Shown: piece after piece, positions 23,552-33,015 of the stretch | How the letters are laid out: the number at the start of each line of letters is the position of its first letter | How positions within the stretch are numbered: the first letter of the stretch is position 1 | Assembly (NCBI GenBank): GCA_930989745.1 | Contig: CAKNMY010000010.1 | Location: 1-46,979, forward strand | Direction of reading: 5' to 3' | Length of the DNA stretch: 46,979 nucleotides | Source of the DNA: an uncultured Lachnospiraceae bacterium | GTDB taxonomy: Bacteria > Bacillota > Clostridia > Lachnospirales > Lachnospiraceae | Program-made: the position numbers and the translations under genes | Notes under the pieces: model-generated | Database searches by the model: none | What the model was told of the DNA's origin: nothing | What the model saw: the letters and a program-made list of their open reading frames with translations, nothing else

Positions 23552-24443
23552 AGCCAGGAAAATTATTATTGGAAGCAGGGAGAGCCGCCTCGCGGTGATC
23601 CAGAGCGAGATTGTCAGAAAGTACATAGAGGAGACGTGTCCGGACGTACAGGCGGAGCTTCTGACAATGAAAACTACGGGGGATAAGATTCTGGACCGCA
23701 CCCTCGATAAGATCGGGGGAAAGGGACTGTTTGTGAAGGAGCTTGACCGCGCGCTGCTCGACAGGCGCAGCGATCTCTCGGTACACAGCTTAAAGGATAT
23801 GCCGATGGAGATTCCGCAGGAGCTTCCCATTGTGGCGTTCTCCCGGAGAGAAGATCCCAGGGACGCGCTGGTCCTTCCCGAGGGATGTACAAAACCTGAT
23901 CCGGAAAAGCCGATAGGCTGTTCAAGCCTGCGCAGGATTCTGCAGCTTCAGAAGCTCTATCCGGATTACCGGTTTGAGAGTGTGCGCGGAAATGTGCAGA
24001 CACGTCTGAGAAAGATGGAGGAAGGACAGTATGGCGCGCTGATCCTTGCTGCCGCGGGGCTGGCGCGGCTGGGACTGCAGGGGCGGATCAGCCGCTATTT
24101 TGAGCCCGAGGAAGTGATTCCGGCAGCAGGGCAGGGAATCCTTGCTGTGCAGGGAAGAGCCGGAGAAGATTATTCATATCTGGAAGGATTTTCGGATGCG
24201 GAGGGGACCTGGGCAGCGCTTGCGGAGCGCGCTTTTGTAAGGCGCCTGGACGGAGGCTGCTCCTCACCGGTGGCGGCATACGCAAAAATTGAAGGAGAAC
24301 AGATGACCCTCACAGGGCTCTACTATAAAGAAGAGGATCAGACCTGTCTGACCGGGAGCATGAGCGGAAATGTCCGTGATGCGGAGCAGATGGGTACAGC
24401 GCTTGCAGATCGTCTGCGGGCAGAAGCGGAGGAGAGAGTATGA
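23544..24443 (+). CDS. hemC: Hydroxymethylbilane synthase (HemC, porphobilinogen deaminase)
   Basis: A 299-residue enzyme that polymerises four porphobilinogens. IIIGSRESRLAVIQ at the N-terminus, KGLFVKELDRALLD near 60, HSLKDMP with catalytic Asp85 near 81, GCSSLRRILQL near 125 and RGNVQTRLRKM near 148 are all conserved. The dipyrromethane cofactor is carried by Cys239 in LDGGCSSPVAAYA. It overlaps both neighbours by a few bases, so it is translationally coupled within the operon. Length is normal. Confidence 0.96.
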   Translation: MSEARKIIIGSRESRLAVIQSEIVRKYIEETCPDVQAELLTMKTTGDKILDRTLDKIGGKGLFVKELDRALLDRRSDLSVHSLKDMPMEIPQELPIVAFSRREDPRDALVLPEGCTKPDPEKPIGCSSLRRILQLQKLYPDYRFESVRGNVQTRLRKMEEGQYGALILAAAGLARLGLQGRISRYFEPEEVIPAAGQGILAVQGRAGEDYSYLEGFSDAEGTWAALAERAFVRRLDGGCSSPVAAYAKIEGEQMTLTGLYYKEEDQTCLTGSMSGNVRDAEQMGTALADRLRAEAEERV

Positions 24444-25957
24444 ATACAGGAAAAGTCTGGCTGGTAGGGGCAGGTCCCGGAGACACGGGACTGCTGACAC
24501 TGAAGGGAAAGCAGGTGCTTGATGAGGCGGAGGTCGTTGTGTATGACAGTCTGGTGGGAGAGGGAATCCTCGCGATGATCCCTCAGAGCGCGCGGGCCAT
24601 CAATGTGGGAAAACGCGCGGGCCATCACACGATGCCGCAGGAGCAGATCAATGAGGTTCTGCTGAAGGAAGCGCAGAACGGATACCGGGTTGTGAGATTA
24701 AAGGGAGGAGACCCGTTTATATTCGGAAGGGGAGGCGAGGAGCTGGATCTGCTCGAGCAGTACGGAATCCCCTACGAGATTGTGCCCGGCATTACATCCG
24801 CGGCAGCGGTGCCGGCGTATAACGGCATTCCGGTGACGCATCGGGATTTCTGTTCTTCCCTGCACCTGATCACAGGGCATAAGAGGCAGGGCAAGGGATA
24901 CGATATTGACTTTGAGGCGCTTGTGCGCACAAAGGGAACGCTGGTATTCCTCATGGGACTTTCCGCACTGGGAGATATCTGCGCGGGACTGATCGAAGCG
25001 GGGATGGATCCGTTCATGCCGGCGGCGGTTCTGCAGAAGGGAACAACCGCGCGTCAGAAGCGAGTAATCGCGACCGTGGCGACGCTGAAGGAGGAGGCGG
25101 ACGCCCAGGGCATAGAGGCCCCTGCCATCATTGTGGTGGGAAAAGTCTGCGAGCTGTCAGAGCGGTTCGCGTGGTATGAGAAGCTTCCGCTCTCAGGCAT
25201 CCGGGTGCTTCTGACCCGACCGAAAAAGCGGATGTCCGTTATGGCCGACCGCCTGCGCAGGCAGGGAGCGGAAGTGCTGGAACTTCCGGCAATCGAGACA
25301 AGAAAGTGCCAGGATATGAGCGCTCTGAGAGAAGCCTTCGAACATCTGAATGATTACCAGTGGATCGCGTTTACGAGCCCGGCAGGCGTTGAGGTGTTCT
25401 TTGAAGAACTGGCTGAAGTGAACAGGGATATCCGCTCGCTTGCCGGCTGCCGTATCGCGGCGATCGGCGGCGGCACAGCGAAGGCTCTGAGAGAGCGGGG
25501 AATCCTGGCAGACCTGATGCCGGAACGCTATGACGGGGATGCTCTGGGCAGGCTGCTGGCAGAGCAGGCGGAGGAGAACGCAAGGATCCTGCTGCCGCGC
25601 TCTGCAATCGGAGGAAAGGAGATCCTGGAACGGCTGGCGGAGCGTAAGGATATCACGGTAGACGAGATTGCCACTTATGACACAGTATATCCGAAGCAGA
25701 CAGCGCTTGACACGGCGGGACTGTTCGGGCCGGACGGCGTCGATTTTGCGGTATTTACCAGCGCTTCCACAGTACGGGGCTTCGAGGCTGCCGCTCCGGG
25801 GGTGGACTGCAGCCAGATTACCGCAGCATGCATTGGTGCGCAGACCGCTGCGGAGGCGGACCGCCTGGGCATGAGAACTTATATCTCTGAACAGGCCTCC
25901 ATTGACAGCGTGGTGGAATTGGTAATAGAATTAAGCAGAGCCAAGAAAGGCTTATAA
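24440..25957 (+). CDS. cobA-hemD: Uroporphyrinogen-III C-methyltransferase / uroporphyrinogen-III synthase fusion (CobA-HemD)
   Basis: A 505-residue bifunctional protein. Residues 1-245 are SUMT/Cob[43 protein letters not shown] near 86, and [20 protein letters not shown] near 116. Residues 253-505 are Hem[33 protein letters not shown] near 309, [15 protein letters not shown] near 339 and [13 protein letters not shown] near 430. HemD closes hydroxymethylbilane to uroporphyrinogen III and CobA methylates it twice to precorrin-2, so this one protein commits flux to siroheme and corrins. The fusion is common in anaerobic Firmicutes. It overlaps hemC by 4 bases (ATGA). Confidence 0.95.
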   Translation: MNTGKVWLVGAGPGDTGLLTLKGKQVLDEAEVVVYDSLVGEGILAMIPQSARAINVGKRAGHHTMPQEQINEVLLKEAQNGYRVVRLKGGDPFIFGRGGEELDLLEQYGIPYEIVPGITSAAAVPAYNGIPVTHRDFCSSLHLITGHKRQGKGYDIDFEALVRTKGTLVFLMGLSALGDICAGLIEAGMDPFMPAAVLQKGTTARQKRVIATVATLKEEADAQGIEAPAIIVVGKVCELSERFAWYEKLPLSGIRVLLTRPKKRMSVMADRLRRQGAEVLELPAIETRKCQDMSALREAFEHLNDYQWIAFTSPAGVEVFFEELAEVNRDIRSLAGCRIAAIGGGTAKALRERGILADLMPERYDGDALGRLLAEQAEENARILLPRSAIGGKEILERLAERKDITVDEIATYDTVYPKQTALDTAGLFGPDGVDFAVFTSASTVRGFEAAAPGVDCSQITAACIGAQTAAEADRLGMRTYISEQASIDSVVELVIELSRAKKGL

Positions 25958-25983
25958 AAAATAGTAAATTGGAAGTGGATACA

Positions 25984-26967
25984 ATGGAATTAGTACAAAG
26001 ACCAAGAAGACTGAGGGGCTCAGAATCTGTCAGAAGAATGGTGAGAGAGACCCGCATGGACAAATCCTCCCTGATCTATCCGATGTTCGTCATGGATGGA
26101 GAGAATATTCAGGAGGAGATTCCCTCAATGGAGGGACAGTACCGCTACAGTGTGGACCGCATGGGATATGAGCTGGAGCAGGTCGCAAAAGCAGGTATCG
26201 GAAACGTGATGCTTTTCGGAATTCCTGCGGTAAAGGACGAAAAGGGAAGCCAGGCGTATGCCGAGGACGGTATTGTGCAGCGTGCCCTGAGGGAAGCAAA
26301 GCGTCTGTTTCCGGAGCTGTATTACATCACGGATGTATGCATGTGCGAGTACACATCTCACGGACACTGCGGCGTGCTCTGCGGACACGACGTGGACAAT
26401 GACGCCACCCTGGAACTGCTGAGCAGAACCGCTCTGTCTCATGTGGAGGCGGGTGCCGATATGGTGGCTCCTTCGGATATGATGGACGGCCGCGTGCGCG
26501 CCATCCGTGAGAAGCTGGACTGGGCGGGACATAAGGATATCCCGATCATGTCCTACGCGGTGAAGTACGCGTCCGCGTTCTACGGGCCGTTTCGCGATGC
26601 CGCGGACTCAGCTCCGGCATTCGGCGACAGAAAGACTTATCAGATGGATTTCCACAACAGCCGCGAGGGAATCAAAGAAGTGCTGCTGGATGTGGAGGAA
26701 GGCGCGGATATCGTCATGGTGAAGCCGGCGATGTCATATCTGGATATGATCACGAAGGTGCGTGAGGCGACAAATGTGCCTGTGGCTGCTTACAGTGTCA
26801 GCGGAGAGTACGCGATGGTCAAGGCCGCGGCGAAGAATGGATGGATCGATGAGGACAGGATCATCTGTGAGATGGCGGTCGGCACTTACCGCGCGGGAGC
26901 GCAGATCTACCTGACTTACTTTGCGAAGGAACTCGCACGTTTTATGGATGAAGGGAGGATCGGTTAA
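25984..26967 (+). CDS. hemB: Delta-aminolevulinic acid dehydratase / porphobilinogen synthase (HemB)
   Basis: A 327-residue enzyme condensing two 5-aminolevulinates to porphobilinogen. [18 protein letters not shown] starts the protein. [14 protein letters not shown] (Cys119, Cys121, Cys129) is the zinc-type metal site. Schiff-base lysines are Lys194 in [19 protein letters not shown] and Lys247 in [16 protein letters not shown] 25984 is preceded by a GGAAGTGG stretch; an in-frame TTG at 25969 is a less likely start. It lies 26 bases after cobA-hemD and abuts hemL. Confidence 0.96.
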   Translation: MELVQRPRRLRGSESVRRMVRETRMDKSSLIYPMFVMDGENIQEEIPSMEGQYRYSVDRMGYELEQVAKAGIGNVMLFGIPAVKDEKGSQAYAEDGIVQRALREAKRLFPELYYITDVCMCEYTSHGHCGVLCGHDVDNDATLELLSRTALSHVEAGADMVAPSDMMDGRVRAIREKLDWAGHKDIPIMSYAVKYASAFYGPFRDAADSAPAFGDRKTYQMDFHNSREGIKEVLLDVEEGADIVMVKPAMSYLDMITKVREATNVPVAAYSVSGEYAMVKAAAKNGWIDEDRIICEMAVGTYRAGAQIYLTYFAKELARFMDEGRIG

Positions 26968-28251
26968 ATGACAAAATCAGAAGAACTTTTTGCGCGTGCT
27001 GTGAAAGTGATACCGGGAGGCGTCAACAGCCCTGTGCGCGCGTACGGAAATGTGGGGATGACACCGCGCTTTATCACAGGCGCGACAGGCCCGTATATCT
27101 TTGACGCGGACAGCAACCGATATATCGACTATATCAATTCCTGGGGGCCCATGCTGCTTGGCCACAATAATCCCGAGATCCGGGAGAGTGTAATCCGCGC
27201 CTGTGAGGACGGCCTGAGCTTTGGCGCGGCGACAGAGCGCGAGGTGGAAATGGCGGAGTTTATCTGCGCCCATGTTCCGTCCGTGGAGATGGTGCGCATG
27301 GTCAATTCCGGAACCGAAGCTGTAATGAGCGCGGTGCGCGCGGCGAGAGGATATACCGGAAGGGATAAGATCATAAAGTTTGCAGGATGCTATCACGGCC
27401 ACAGCGACGCCATGCTGGTAAAAGCGGGCTCCGGCGTGATGACAGCGGGAATTCCCGACAGCGCCGGAGTTCCGGCCGGATGCACGAGAGACACTCTGAC
27501 GGCAGTGTACAATGACCTGGACAGCGTACGCGCGCTCCTTGAGGCGAACCGCGGGGAGGTTGCAGCAGTTATCGTGGAGCCGGTTGCGGCCAATATGGGA
27601 GTGGTGCTCCCGAAGGAGGGCTTCCTTCAGGGGCTTCGCAGCCTGTGTACCGAGCACGGCGCGGTGCTGATTTTCGACGAGGTGATCACCGGATTCCGTC
27701 TGGGATTCGGCGGGGCACAGGAGCATTTCGGCGTGGCAGCGGATCTCGTTACTTACGGAAAGATTATCGGAGCAGGCATGCCCGTGGGAGCCTACGGAGG
27801 AAAGAGAGAAATCATGGAGATGATCTCCCCGTCCGGAAGCGTCTATCAGGCGGGAACACTGAGCGGCAACCCGGTTGCCATGGCAGCGGGCCTGACGCAG
27901 CTTAAGATTCTGCAGGGGAATCCGGAGATTTATACAAGGCTGTTCCAGAAAGGAGAAAAGCTTTTTGAGGGAATGAAGGAGCTTCTGCAGAGATATGAAG
28001 CGGGCTGCACGATGAATTATATCGGCTCGCTGGGCTGCATCTTCTTTACGGACCGTCCGGTTGAGAACTATTCGGACGCCAAGACTGCCGATACCGCACG
28101 GTTTGCGGAGTATTTTGCCTATATGCTGAACCACGGAATTCATCTCGCACCGTCGCAGTTTGAGGCAATCTTTGTCTCTGACGCTCATACGGACGAGACG
28201 ACGGAGGAGACGCTCGAGGTGCTGAAAAATTATCTGGAGAGTAAGAAGTAA
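26968..28251 (+). CDS. hemL: Glutamate-1-semialdehyde 2,1-aminomutase (HemL)
   Basis: A 427-residue PLP enzyme converting glutamate-1-semialdehyde to 5-aminolevulinate. The start SEELFARAVKVIPGGVNSPVRAY is diagnostic, as are MVRMVNSGTEAVMSAVRAAR near 109, GCYHGHSDAMLVKAGSG near 141, LIFDEVITGFRLG near 232 and the PLP lysine in TYGKIIGAGMPVGAYGG near 262. The ATG follows the hemB stop without a gap, and its TAA overlaps the next ATG. With hemA it completes aminolevulinate synthesis inside this operon. Confidence 0.96.
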   Translation: MTKSEELFARAVKVIPGGVNSPVRAYGNVGMTPRFITGATGPYIFDADSNRYIDYINSWGPMLLGHNNPEIRESVIRACEDGLSFGAATEREVEMAEFICAHVPSVEMVRMVNSGTEAVMSAVRAARGYTGRDKIIKFAGCYHGHSDAMLVKAGSGVMTAGIPDSAGVPAGCTRDTLTAVYNDLDSVRALLEANRGEVAAVIVEPVAANMGVVLPKEGFLQGLRSLCTEHGAVLIFDEVITGFRLGFGGAQEHFGVAADLVTYGKIIGAGMPVGAYGGKREIMEMISPSGSVYQAGTLSGNPVAMAAGLTQLKILQGNPEIYTRLFQKGEKLFEGMKELLQRYEAGCTMNYIGSLGCIFFTDRPVENYSDAKTADTARFAEYFAYMLNHGIHLAPSQFEAIFVSDAHTDETTEETLEVLKNYLESKK

Positions 28252-29984
28252 TGAATGATACAATCATTACCGTGGCAGTGGTGCTTCTGCTGGTGGGAAT
28301 ATTCGGAATGGTTCTGCTGTTTGAGAACCGCTCTCAGAAGCAGATGTTTCTGATGCGCCTGCGCAGAAACTGGGGAACCATACCGGAACGGGAATATACG
28401 TATGAGGAACTGGACAGGATCTCCCACTATGCGAGAAGAAAGGGAGCGGGCTCCTTTATGATTGACGACACCACATGGAACGATCTCGATATGGATCAGG
28501 TATTCATGATGCTCAATCAGACCGTATCCGGCTGTGGTGAAGATTATCTGTACTATCTTCTGAGAAAGCCCCTGTTTGATCAGGAGGCACTTTCCAGGAG
28601 GGATAAGCTGGTGGAATATTTCCGCTCCCACAGAGAACAGCGGGAGGCTGTGCAGATGATCCTGCGGGAAATCGGACGACCGGCAAACATGTCTGTATCT
28701 GATTATATTTTTGCGCTTAAGGATGTGGAGCAGAGGAGTCCTTTTGGCTATATCCTGCAGATGATTGCGGTGTTCGCGGGCATCGCCTGCGCGGTCACGA
28801 TACCGGTTTTTGGAATCTTCCTGCTCCTCGGCGTGATTGCCTGGAATGTCGTTACCCATGTGCGGGCCATGGAAAAGGTAGAGCCGTATCTGCGCTGCTT
28901 CGTATGCCTGCTTCAGCTTGCCGTCGCGGGCGAGAAGCTGGGCAGACTGAAACTGGACGCGCTGCAGGACTATGCGCAGCCCCTTGTAAAGAGCGCGAAA
29001 GCCATGGATAAGATACGGAGAAAATCCAAGGTTGTGGTGCAGAAGAACGGAGTCGGCGAGGGCCTCGAGGGCCTTATACTGACATACATCAATCTGGTAT
29101 TTTTGTTGGATCTGATACAGTTTTATTCCATGGTCCGTCTGTTCGGCGGCATGGAAAAGGACGCGGATACCCTGATGGAGAATATCGGAATTCTCGACAG
29201 CGCGATCGCCATCGCCTCCTACCGCGAATACCTGGCGTATTACTGCCTGCCGGAATTTGTCCCCGGAAATCAGGCGAGCATGGAGGTAAAAGATCTCTAT
29301 CACCCTCTGATCGCCGAACCCGTGGCCAACAGCATTTCCGTGTCCGAAGGCGTCCTGATTACAGGATCCAACGCTTCCGGAAAATCCACATTCCTGAAGA
29401 ATGTGGCCATCAACGCGATTTTTGCGCAGACGATCTATACCTGTACCGCGCAGTCGTACCGTGCGAATATGATGAAAGTGCTGACGTCCATGGCGCTGCG
29501 GGACAACCTGCAGGGCGGAGAGAGCTATTATATTGTGGAGATTAAATCACTGAAGCGGATTCTGGAGGAGAGCAGGAAGAAGGAACCGATGCTGTGTATT
29601 GTGGACGAAGTCCTGAGAGGCACAAATACGATCGAGCGGATCGCGGCATCCTCCCGTATTCTGCGCTTCCTGGACTGTCCGTGGGTGATCTCATTTGCCG
29701 CTACGCATGATATAGAGCTGTCGTACATTCTGGAGGGAATCTATAAGAATTACCATTTTGAGGAAAAGATTCTGGAGAATGATGTGGTGTTTGACTATCT
29801 GCTGCGCGGCGGGCGCGCGACTTCGAGAAACGCGATCGCTCTGCTCGAGATGATCGGGTATGACAGGGAAATTGTCGAGGAAGCCAGAAATGCCGCCGCT
29901 GTCTTTGAGAAGAGCGGCGTCTGGGAACGGATCCGGACCGGGAGAGAAGAAATACAAAAAGGACAGGGAGAGGGAGCATGTTAG
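28251..29984 (+). CDS. Membrane-anchored MutS-family ATPase (not mismatch-repair MutS)
   Basis: A 577-residue protein with a MutS-type C-terminal ATPase. Helices are visible at residues 6-25 ([20 protein letters not shown]) and near 168-202, so it is probably membrane bound. The ATPase has [15 protein letters not shown] (Walker A, ~370-380), then STSM-like [14 protein letters not shown], Walker [17 protein letters not shown] and [11 protein letters not shown]. The N-terminal mismatch-binding Phe-x-Glu domain of MutS is absent, and the Smr nuclease end of MutS2 is also lacking. Such proteins are annotated only as MutS-related, with unknown role. The ATG overlaps the hemL stop, and its 3' end overlaps RNase HI by 7 bases. 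Confidence 0.85.
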   Translation: MNDTIITVAVVLLLVGIFGMVLLFENRSQKQMFLMRLRRNWGTIPEREYTYEELDRISHYARRKGAGSFMIDDTTWNDLDMDQVFMMLNQTVSGCGEDYLYYLLRKPLFDQEALSRRDKLVEYFRSHREQREAVQMILREIGRPANMSVSDYIFALKDVEQRSPFGYILQMIAVFAGIACAVTIPVFGIFLLLGVIAWNVVTHVRAMEKVEPYLRCFVCLLQLAVAGEKLGRLKLDALQDYAQPLVKSAKAMDKIRRKSKVVVQKNGVGEGLEGLILTYINLVFLLDLIQFYSMVRLFGGMEKDADTLMENIGILDSAIAIASYREYLAYYCLPEFVPGNQASMEVKDLYHPLIAEPVANSISVSEGVLITGSNASGKSTFLKNVAINAIFAQTIYTCTAQSYRANMMKVLTSMALRDNLQGGESYYIVEIKSLKRILEESRKKEPMLCIVDEVLRGTNTIERIAASSRILRFLDCPWVISFAATHDIELSYILEGIYKNYHFEEKILENDVVFDYLLRGGRATSRNAIALLEMIGYDREIVEEARNAAAVFEKSGVWERIRTGREEIQKGQGEGAC

Positions 29985-30457
29985 TTCAGATTTATACAGA
30001 TGGATCGGCGCGGGGAAACCCGGACGGGCCGGGCGGATACGGATGCATTCTGCATTACCGCGACAGCAGGGGAACGCTTCATGAGCGCGAATACTCAGCC
30101 GGATACCGGAAGACAACGAACAACCGCATGGAGCTGATGGCGGCGATTGTGGGACTCGAAGCGCTGACAAAACCGTGCGAGGTGGAGCTGTATTCCGATT
30201 CTCAGTACCTGGTGAACGCCTTTAACCTCGGCTGGATCGACGGCTGGATCAGAAAAGGCTGGAAGCGCGGAAAAAATGAACCGGTCAAGAATATAGATCT
30301 GTGGAAGCGTCTGCTGAAGGCAAAGGAACCTCATCAGGTGAAGTTTATCTGGGTGAAAGGACACGACGGACACGAGATGAACGAGCGCTGCGACGCTCTC
30401 GCCACGGGAGCTGCAGACGGCACAGACCTTCTGGAAGACGTTGTTTCGGAGATATAA
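29978..30457 (+). CDS. rnhA: Ribonuclease HI
   Basis: A 159-residue nuclease degrading RNA in RNA-DNA hybrids. The acidic active site is visible: Asp8 in [19 protein letters not shown], the glutamate in [15 protein letters not shown] near 48, the aspartate in [11 protein letters not shown] near 70 and the last aspartate in MNERCDALA near 135, with the basic protrusion [12 protein letters not shown] and IWVKGHDGH. Length is normal for bacterial type HI. The ATG lies within the end of the MutS-like gene. A hairpin with a short T run follows, so it ends the hemA operon. Confidence 0.95.
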   Translation: MLVQIYTDGSARGNPDGPGGYGCILHYRDSRGTLHEREYSAGYRKTTNNRMELMAAIVGLEALTKPCEVELYSDSQYLVNAFNLGWIDGWIRKGWKRGKNEPVKNIDLWKRLLKAKEPHQVKFIWVKGHDGHEMNERCDALATGAADGTDLLEDVVSEI

Positions 30458-30463
30458 GGGACG

Positions 30464-30498
30464 GGCACCGCAGTGCGTTCACGTGCCGCGGTGCCTTT
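30464..30498 (+). terminator. Hairpin terminator after rnhA
   Basis: GGCACCGC (30464-30471) pairs with GCGGTGCC (30488-30495), an 8-bp GC-rich stem with extra pairing in the loop, followed by only three T. It probably ends the hemA-to-rnhA transcript, though the U-tract is weak. Confidence 0.65.
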
Positions 30499-30525
30499 AA
30501 AAATGAAAAAAGTATAAAATTCATC

Positions 30526-30554
30526 TTGACAACAGCAGGAAGTTAGCATATACT
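30526..30554 (+). promoter_or_regulatory. Promoter of feoA
   Basis: A perfect TTGACA (30526-30531) and TATACT (30549-30554) are separated by 17 bases. The -10 lies inside the inverted repeat at 30543-30556, so binding there would block transcription. Confidence 0.85.
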
Positions 30555-30556
30555 AA
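30543..30556 (+). promoter_or_regulatory. Feo operator 1: TTAG-N6-CTAA inverted repeat over the feoA -10
   Basis: TTAGCATATACTAA is an inverted repeat. Its reverse complement, TTAGTATATGCTAA, differs at one base from the repeat upstream of feoB. TTAG/CTAA half-sites are typical of DtxR-family iron regulators, and one is encoded at 33480-33857. Confidence 0.7.
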
Positions 30557-30607
30557 TTCTTGGAAATGAGGTAAATCCAGGAAGAAAAGAGGAGTTGGAG
30601 GGAACGT

Positions 30608-30820
30608 ATGAATCTGTTGGATGCCAGAGAAGGCGAAACATACATTATCAGGGATATCGTGACGAATGATGAGGAATTAGAGGGTTTTCTGTTTTCTCTG
30701 GGCTGCTACAGCGGCGAGCCGATTACCGTTGTTTCTCATCTGAAGGGCGGCTGCGTAGTTTCCATTAAAGATGGCAGATATAATATTGATACTGATTTAG
30801 CTGAGGCTATTTCAATATAA
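30608..30820 (+). CDS. feoA: Ferrous iron transport protein A (FeoA)
   Basis: A 70-residue SH3-like cytoplasmic protein that supports FeoB. The sequence MNLLDAREGETYIIRDI, then LEGFLFSLGCYSGEPITVVSHL and GCVVSIKDGRYNIDTDLAEAI follows the FeoA pattern (small beta barrel, G-x-x-x-G-E-x-I core and the terminal D-x-x-L-A turn). GGAGGG precedes the ATG by a few bases. It has its own promoter and operator and its own terminator (30830-30855), so feoA and feoB are transcribed as separate but co-regulated units. Confidence 0.93.
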   Translation: MNLLDAREGETYIIRDIVTNDEELEGFLFSLGCYSGEPITVVSHLKGGCVVSIKDGRYNIDTDLAEAISI

Positions 30821-30829
30821 AATGAAAAG

Positions 30830-30855
30830 AATAGTGAGGCAATTCACTATTTTTT
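30830..30855 (+). terminator. Terminator between feoA and feoB
   Basis: AATAGTGA (30830-30837) pairs perfectly with TCACTATT (30844-30851) across 6 bases and the T run continues to 30855. The AT-rich stem is extended by A-T pairs below, so a partial terminator allowing some read-through is possible. Confidence 0.75.
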
Positions 30856-30866
30856 AAGCAAAAGGG

Positions 30867-30880
30867 TTAGTCTATGCTAA
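30867..30880 (+). promoter_or_regulatory. Feo operator 2: TTAG-N6-CTAA inverted repeat upstream of feoB
   Basis: TTAGTCTATGCTAA lies 27 bases before the feoB ATG, directly after the feoA terminator. It matches the reverse complement of operator 1 at 13 of 14 positions. A -10-like TAATCT overlaps its right end (30878-30883), with no good -35, so the feoB promoter itself is only tentative. Confidence 0.68.
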
Positions 30881-30906
30881 TCTAGAATGAAGGAGGAGTT
30901 TTGTGT

Positions 30907-32904
30907 ATGAGAATCGCTTTTGCAGGAAACCCGAACAGCGGTAAGACGACCATGTACAACGCGCTGACAGGCAGAAACGAACGCGTTGGGAACTGGGCCG
31001 GTGTTACGGTAGAGCGAAAGGAAAGTCCTATCAAAAAGGGATACTATAACGGAGGAGAAGAGCTGATCGCGGTAGACCTGCCGGGCGCTTATTCCATGTC
31101 TCCGTTTACGTCAGAGGAGAGTATCACCAGCAGTTATGTCAAAAATGAGCATCCGGACGCGATTATTAATATCGTGGACGCGACGAATCTGAGCAGAAGC
31201 CTGTTTTTTACCACGCAGCTTCTGGAACTGGGAATTCCTGTGGTTGTAGCTCTGAATAAGAGTGATATTACGGAGAAGAAGCAGACAAAGATCGATATCA
31301 GGCTTCTGTCCGAGAAGCTGGGATGCCCTGTTGTTAAGACGATTTCCACTTCTGCCGGTCACGAAGGACTTAAGGAGGCGGTAAGCCAGGCGGCGTCTCT
31401 AAGAGGAAAGGGCCAGAAGGCTCCTTACGTACAGGAAGATATTGACCTGCACGACAAAGCGGCAGTGGAGGCTGCCGACAGAAAGCGCTTTGAATTTGTA
31501 AACGGCATTGTAAAAGCGGTTGAAAAAAGAAAGGTCTTCACAAAAGACAAAAATGTGCAGGATAAGATTGATGCCGTTATCACACACAAGATTATCGGTA
31601 TCCCGATTTTCGCGGTTGTGATGTTTCTGGTGTTCTACATATCCCAGTCTACGCTTGGAACGTGGATTGCAGACTGGCTGGTAGGATGGATTGAGACCTT
31701 CCAGGGATGGGTCGGCGGACTGCTGGAGAACGCGAATCCGTTCCTGTACGCGATTCTGGTTGACGGTATTATCGGCGGCGTCGGCGCGGTTGTCGGTTTC
31801 CTGCCGCTGGTAATGGTAATGTATTTCCTCATCGCACTTTTGGAGGATTGTGGATATATGGCGCGTGCAACTGTTGTGCTGGATCCGATTTTCAAGAGAG
31901 TGGGACTGTCCGGCAAGTCAGTAATCCCCATGGTAATCGGAACCGGCTGCGCGATTCCGGGCGTTATGGCGTGCCGCACAATCCGCAATGAGAGGGAAAG
32001 AAGAGCTACCGCAATGCTGACGCCGTTTATGCCCTGCGGCGCCAAACTGCCGGTGATCGCGCTGTTTGCCGGCGCGTTCTTCGCGGACGCAGCCTGGGTG
32101 GGACCCATGATGTACCTGGCAGGCATTGTGCTGATTTTCCTGGGCGCACTGCTTGTAAAGAGAATCACGGGACAGAAGTTCCGCAAATCTTTCTTTATTA
32201 TCGAGCTTCCGGAATATAAGATTCCAAGCCTGAAAAGGGCAGTGATTTCCATGCTGGGCCGCGGTAAAGCGTATATTATCAAAGCGGGAACGATCATCCT
32301 GGTCTGCAACACGGCCGTACAGGTGATGCAGAGCTTCAACTGGCACTTCCAGCTTGTGGAGGAAGGCATGGAAAGCACATCGATCCTTGCAAGTATTGCA
32401 CACCCGTTCTCAATTCTGTTTATCCCGCTGGGATTTGGAGTATGGCAGCTTGCAGCAGCGGCAATCACAGGATTTATTGCAAAAGAGAACGTAGTCGGTA
32501 CCCTGGCCGTTGTGTACGGCATCACAAATCTGATTGATACGGATGAGCTTGCACTGGTCGGCGGAGGAAACGAGGTGGCGACCGTTCTGGGCCTTACAAA
32601 AGCAGCGGCGCTCGCTTATCTGATGTTCAACCTTTATACACCGCCCTGCTTTGCGGCGCTTGGAGCGATGAATTCTGAGATGCAGAGCAGAAAATGGCTG
32701 TGGGGCGGTATCTGCCTGCAGCTTGCAACCGGATATACCGTGGCATTCCTGGTATACCAGATCGGCACGCTGATTACGACAGGAACCCTGGGAACCGCTT
32801 TCGTCCCGGGACTGATCGCGGTCGCAGTATTTGCGGTGATTCTGGCAATACTGATCAGCAGATCGGATAAGAAATTTGCAGCTGAATATAGTTTGCACGC
32901 ATAG
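30907..32904 (+). CDS. feoB: Ferrous iron transporter FeoB (GTPase-permease)
   Basis: A 665-residue inner-membrane Fe2+ transporter. The N-terminal G domain has FAGNPNSGKTTMYNAL (G1, residues 5-20), VDLPGAYSMSP (G3) and ALNKSDITEKK (G4). After a GDI-like region, membrane segments start near residue 220. Gate motifs include CGYMARATVVLDPIFKRVGLSGKS and IPMVIGTGCAIPGVMACR, with the conserved cysteine, and FMPCGAKLPVIALFAGAFF. I start at ATG 30907, 10 bases after AGGAGG; a TTG at 30901 is too close. It is a little shorter than E. coli FeoB, as usual in Clostridia. Expression is likely repressed by iron through operator 2. Confidence 0.96.
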   Translation: MRIAFAGNPNSGKTTMYNALTGRNERVGNWAGVTVERKESPIKKGYYNGGEELIAVDLPGAYSMSPFTSEESITSSYVKNEHPDAIINIVDATNLSRSLFFTTQLLELGIPVVVALNKSDITEKKQTKIDIRLLSEKLGCPVVKTISTSAGHEGLKEAVSQAASLRGKGQKAPYVQEDIDLHDKAAVEAADRKRFEFVNGIVKAVEKRKVFTKDKNVQDKIDAVITHKIIGIPIFAVVMFLVFYISQSTLGTWIADWLVGWIETFQGWVGGLLENANPFLYAILVDGIIGGVGAVVGFLPLVMVMYFLIALLEDCGYMARATVVLDPIFKRVGLSGKSVIPMVIGTGCAIPGVMACRTIRNERERRATAMLTPFMPCGAKLPVIALFAGAFFADAAWVGPMMYLAGIVLIFLGALLVKRITGQKFRKSFFIIELPEYKIPSLKRAVISMLGRGKAYIIKAGTIILVCNTAVQVMQSFNWHFQLVEEGMESTSILASIAHPFSILFIPLGFGVWQLAAAAITGFIAKENVVGTLAVVYGITNLIDTDELALVGGGNEVATVLGLTKAAALAYLMFNLYTPPCFAALGAMNSEMQSRKWLWGGICLQLATGYTVAFLVYQIGTLITTGTLGTAFVPGLIAVAVFAVILAILISRSDKKFAAEYSLHA

Positions 32905-32959
32905 AAGCAATAGAGATCACGCACTGCGGATGGTTCTGTTGCCATGAATAACAGGCGGT

Positions 32960-32984
32960 GGACAAGGAGCGGATGCCCTTGTCC
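32960..32984 (+). terminator. Hairpin between feoB and the FeoB-associated gene
   Basis: GGACAAGG (32960-32967) pairs perfectly with CCTTGTCC (32977-32984) across 9 bases. It is followed by ATCTTCT rather than a full T run, so it may be a weak terminator or an RNA-stabilising element within an iron operon. Nothing else was seen in the 111-base gap. Confidence 0.5.
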
Positions 32985-33015
32985 ATCTTCTGATGTGAAA
33001 AAGGAATGATGTAAG

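Noticed and set aside
26977-28263. 428-codon reverse-strand frame opposite hemL
   Set aside because: Fully antisense to hemL, with Cys/His/Arg-rich composition and no family pattern; it follows from codon bias of the real gene.
28251-29984. Annotation as DNA mismatch repair MutS or MutS2
   Set aside because: The mismatch-recognition domain and the Smr domain are absent and membrane segments are present; only the ATPase is shared.
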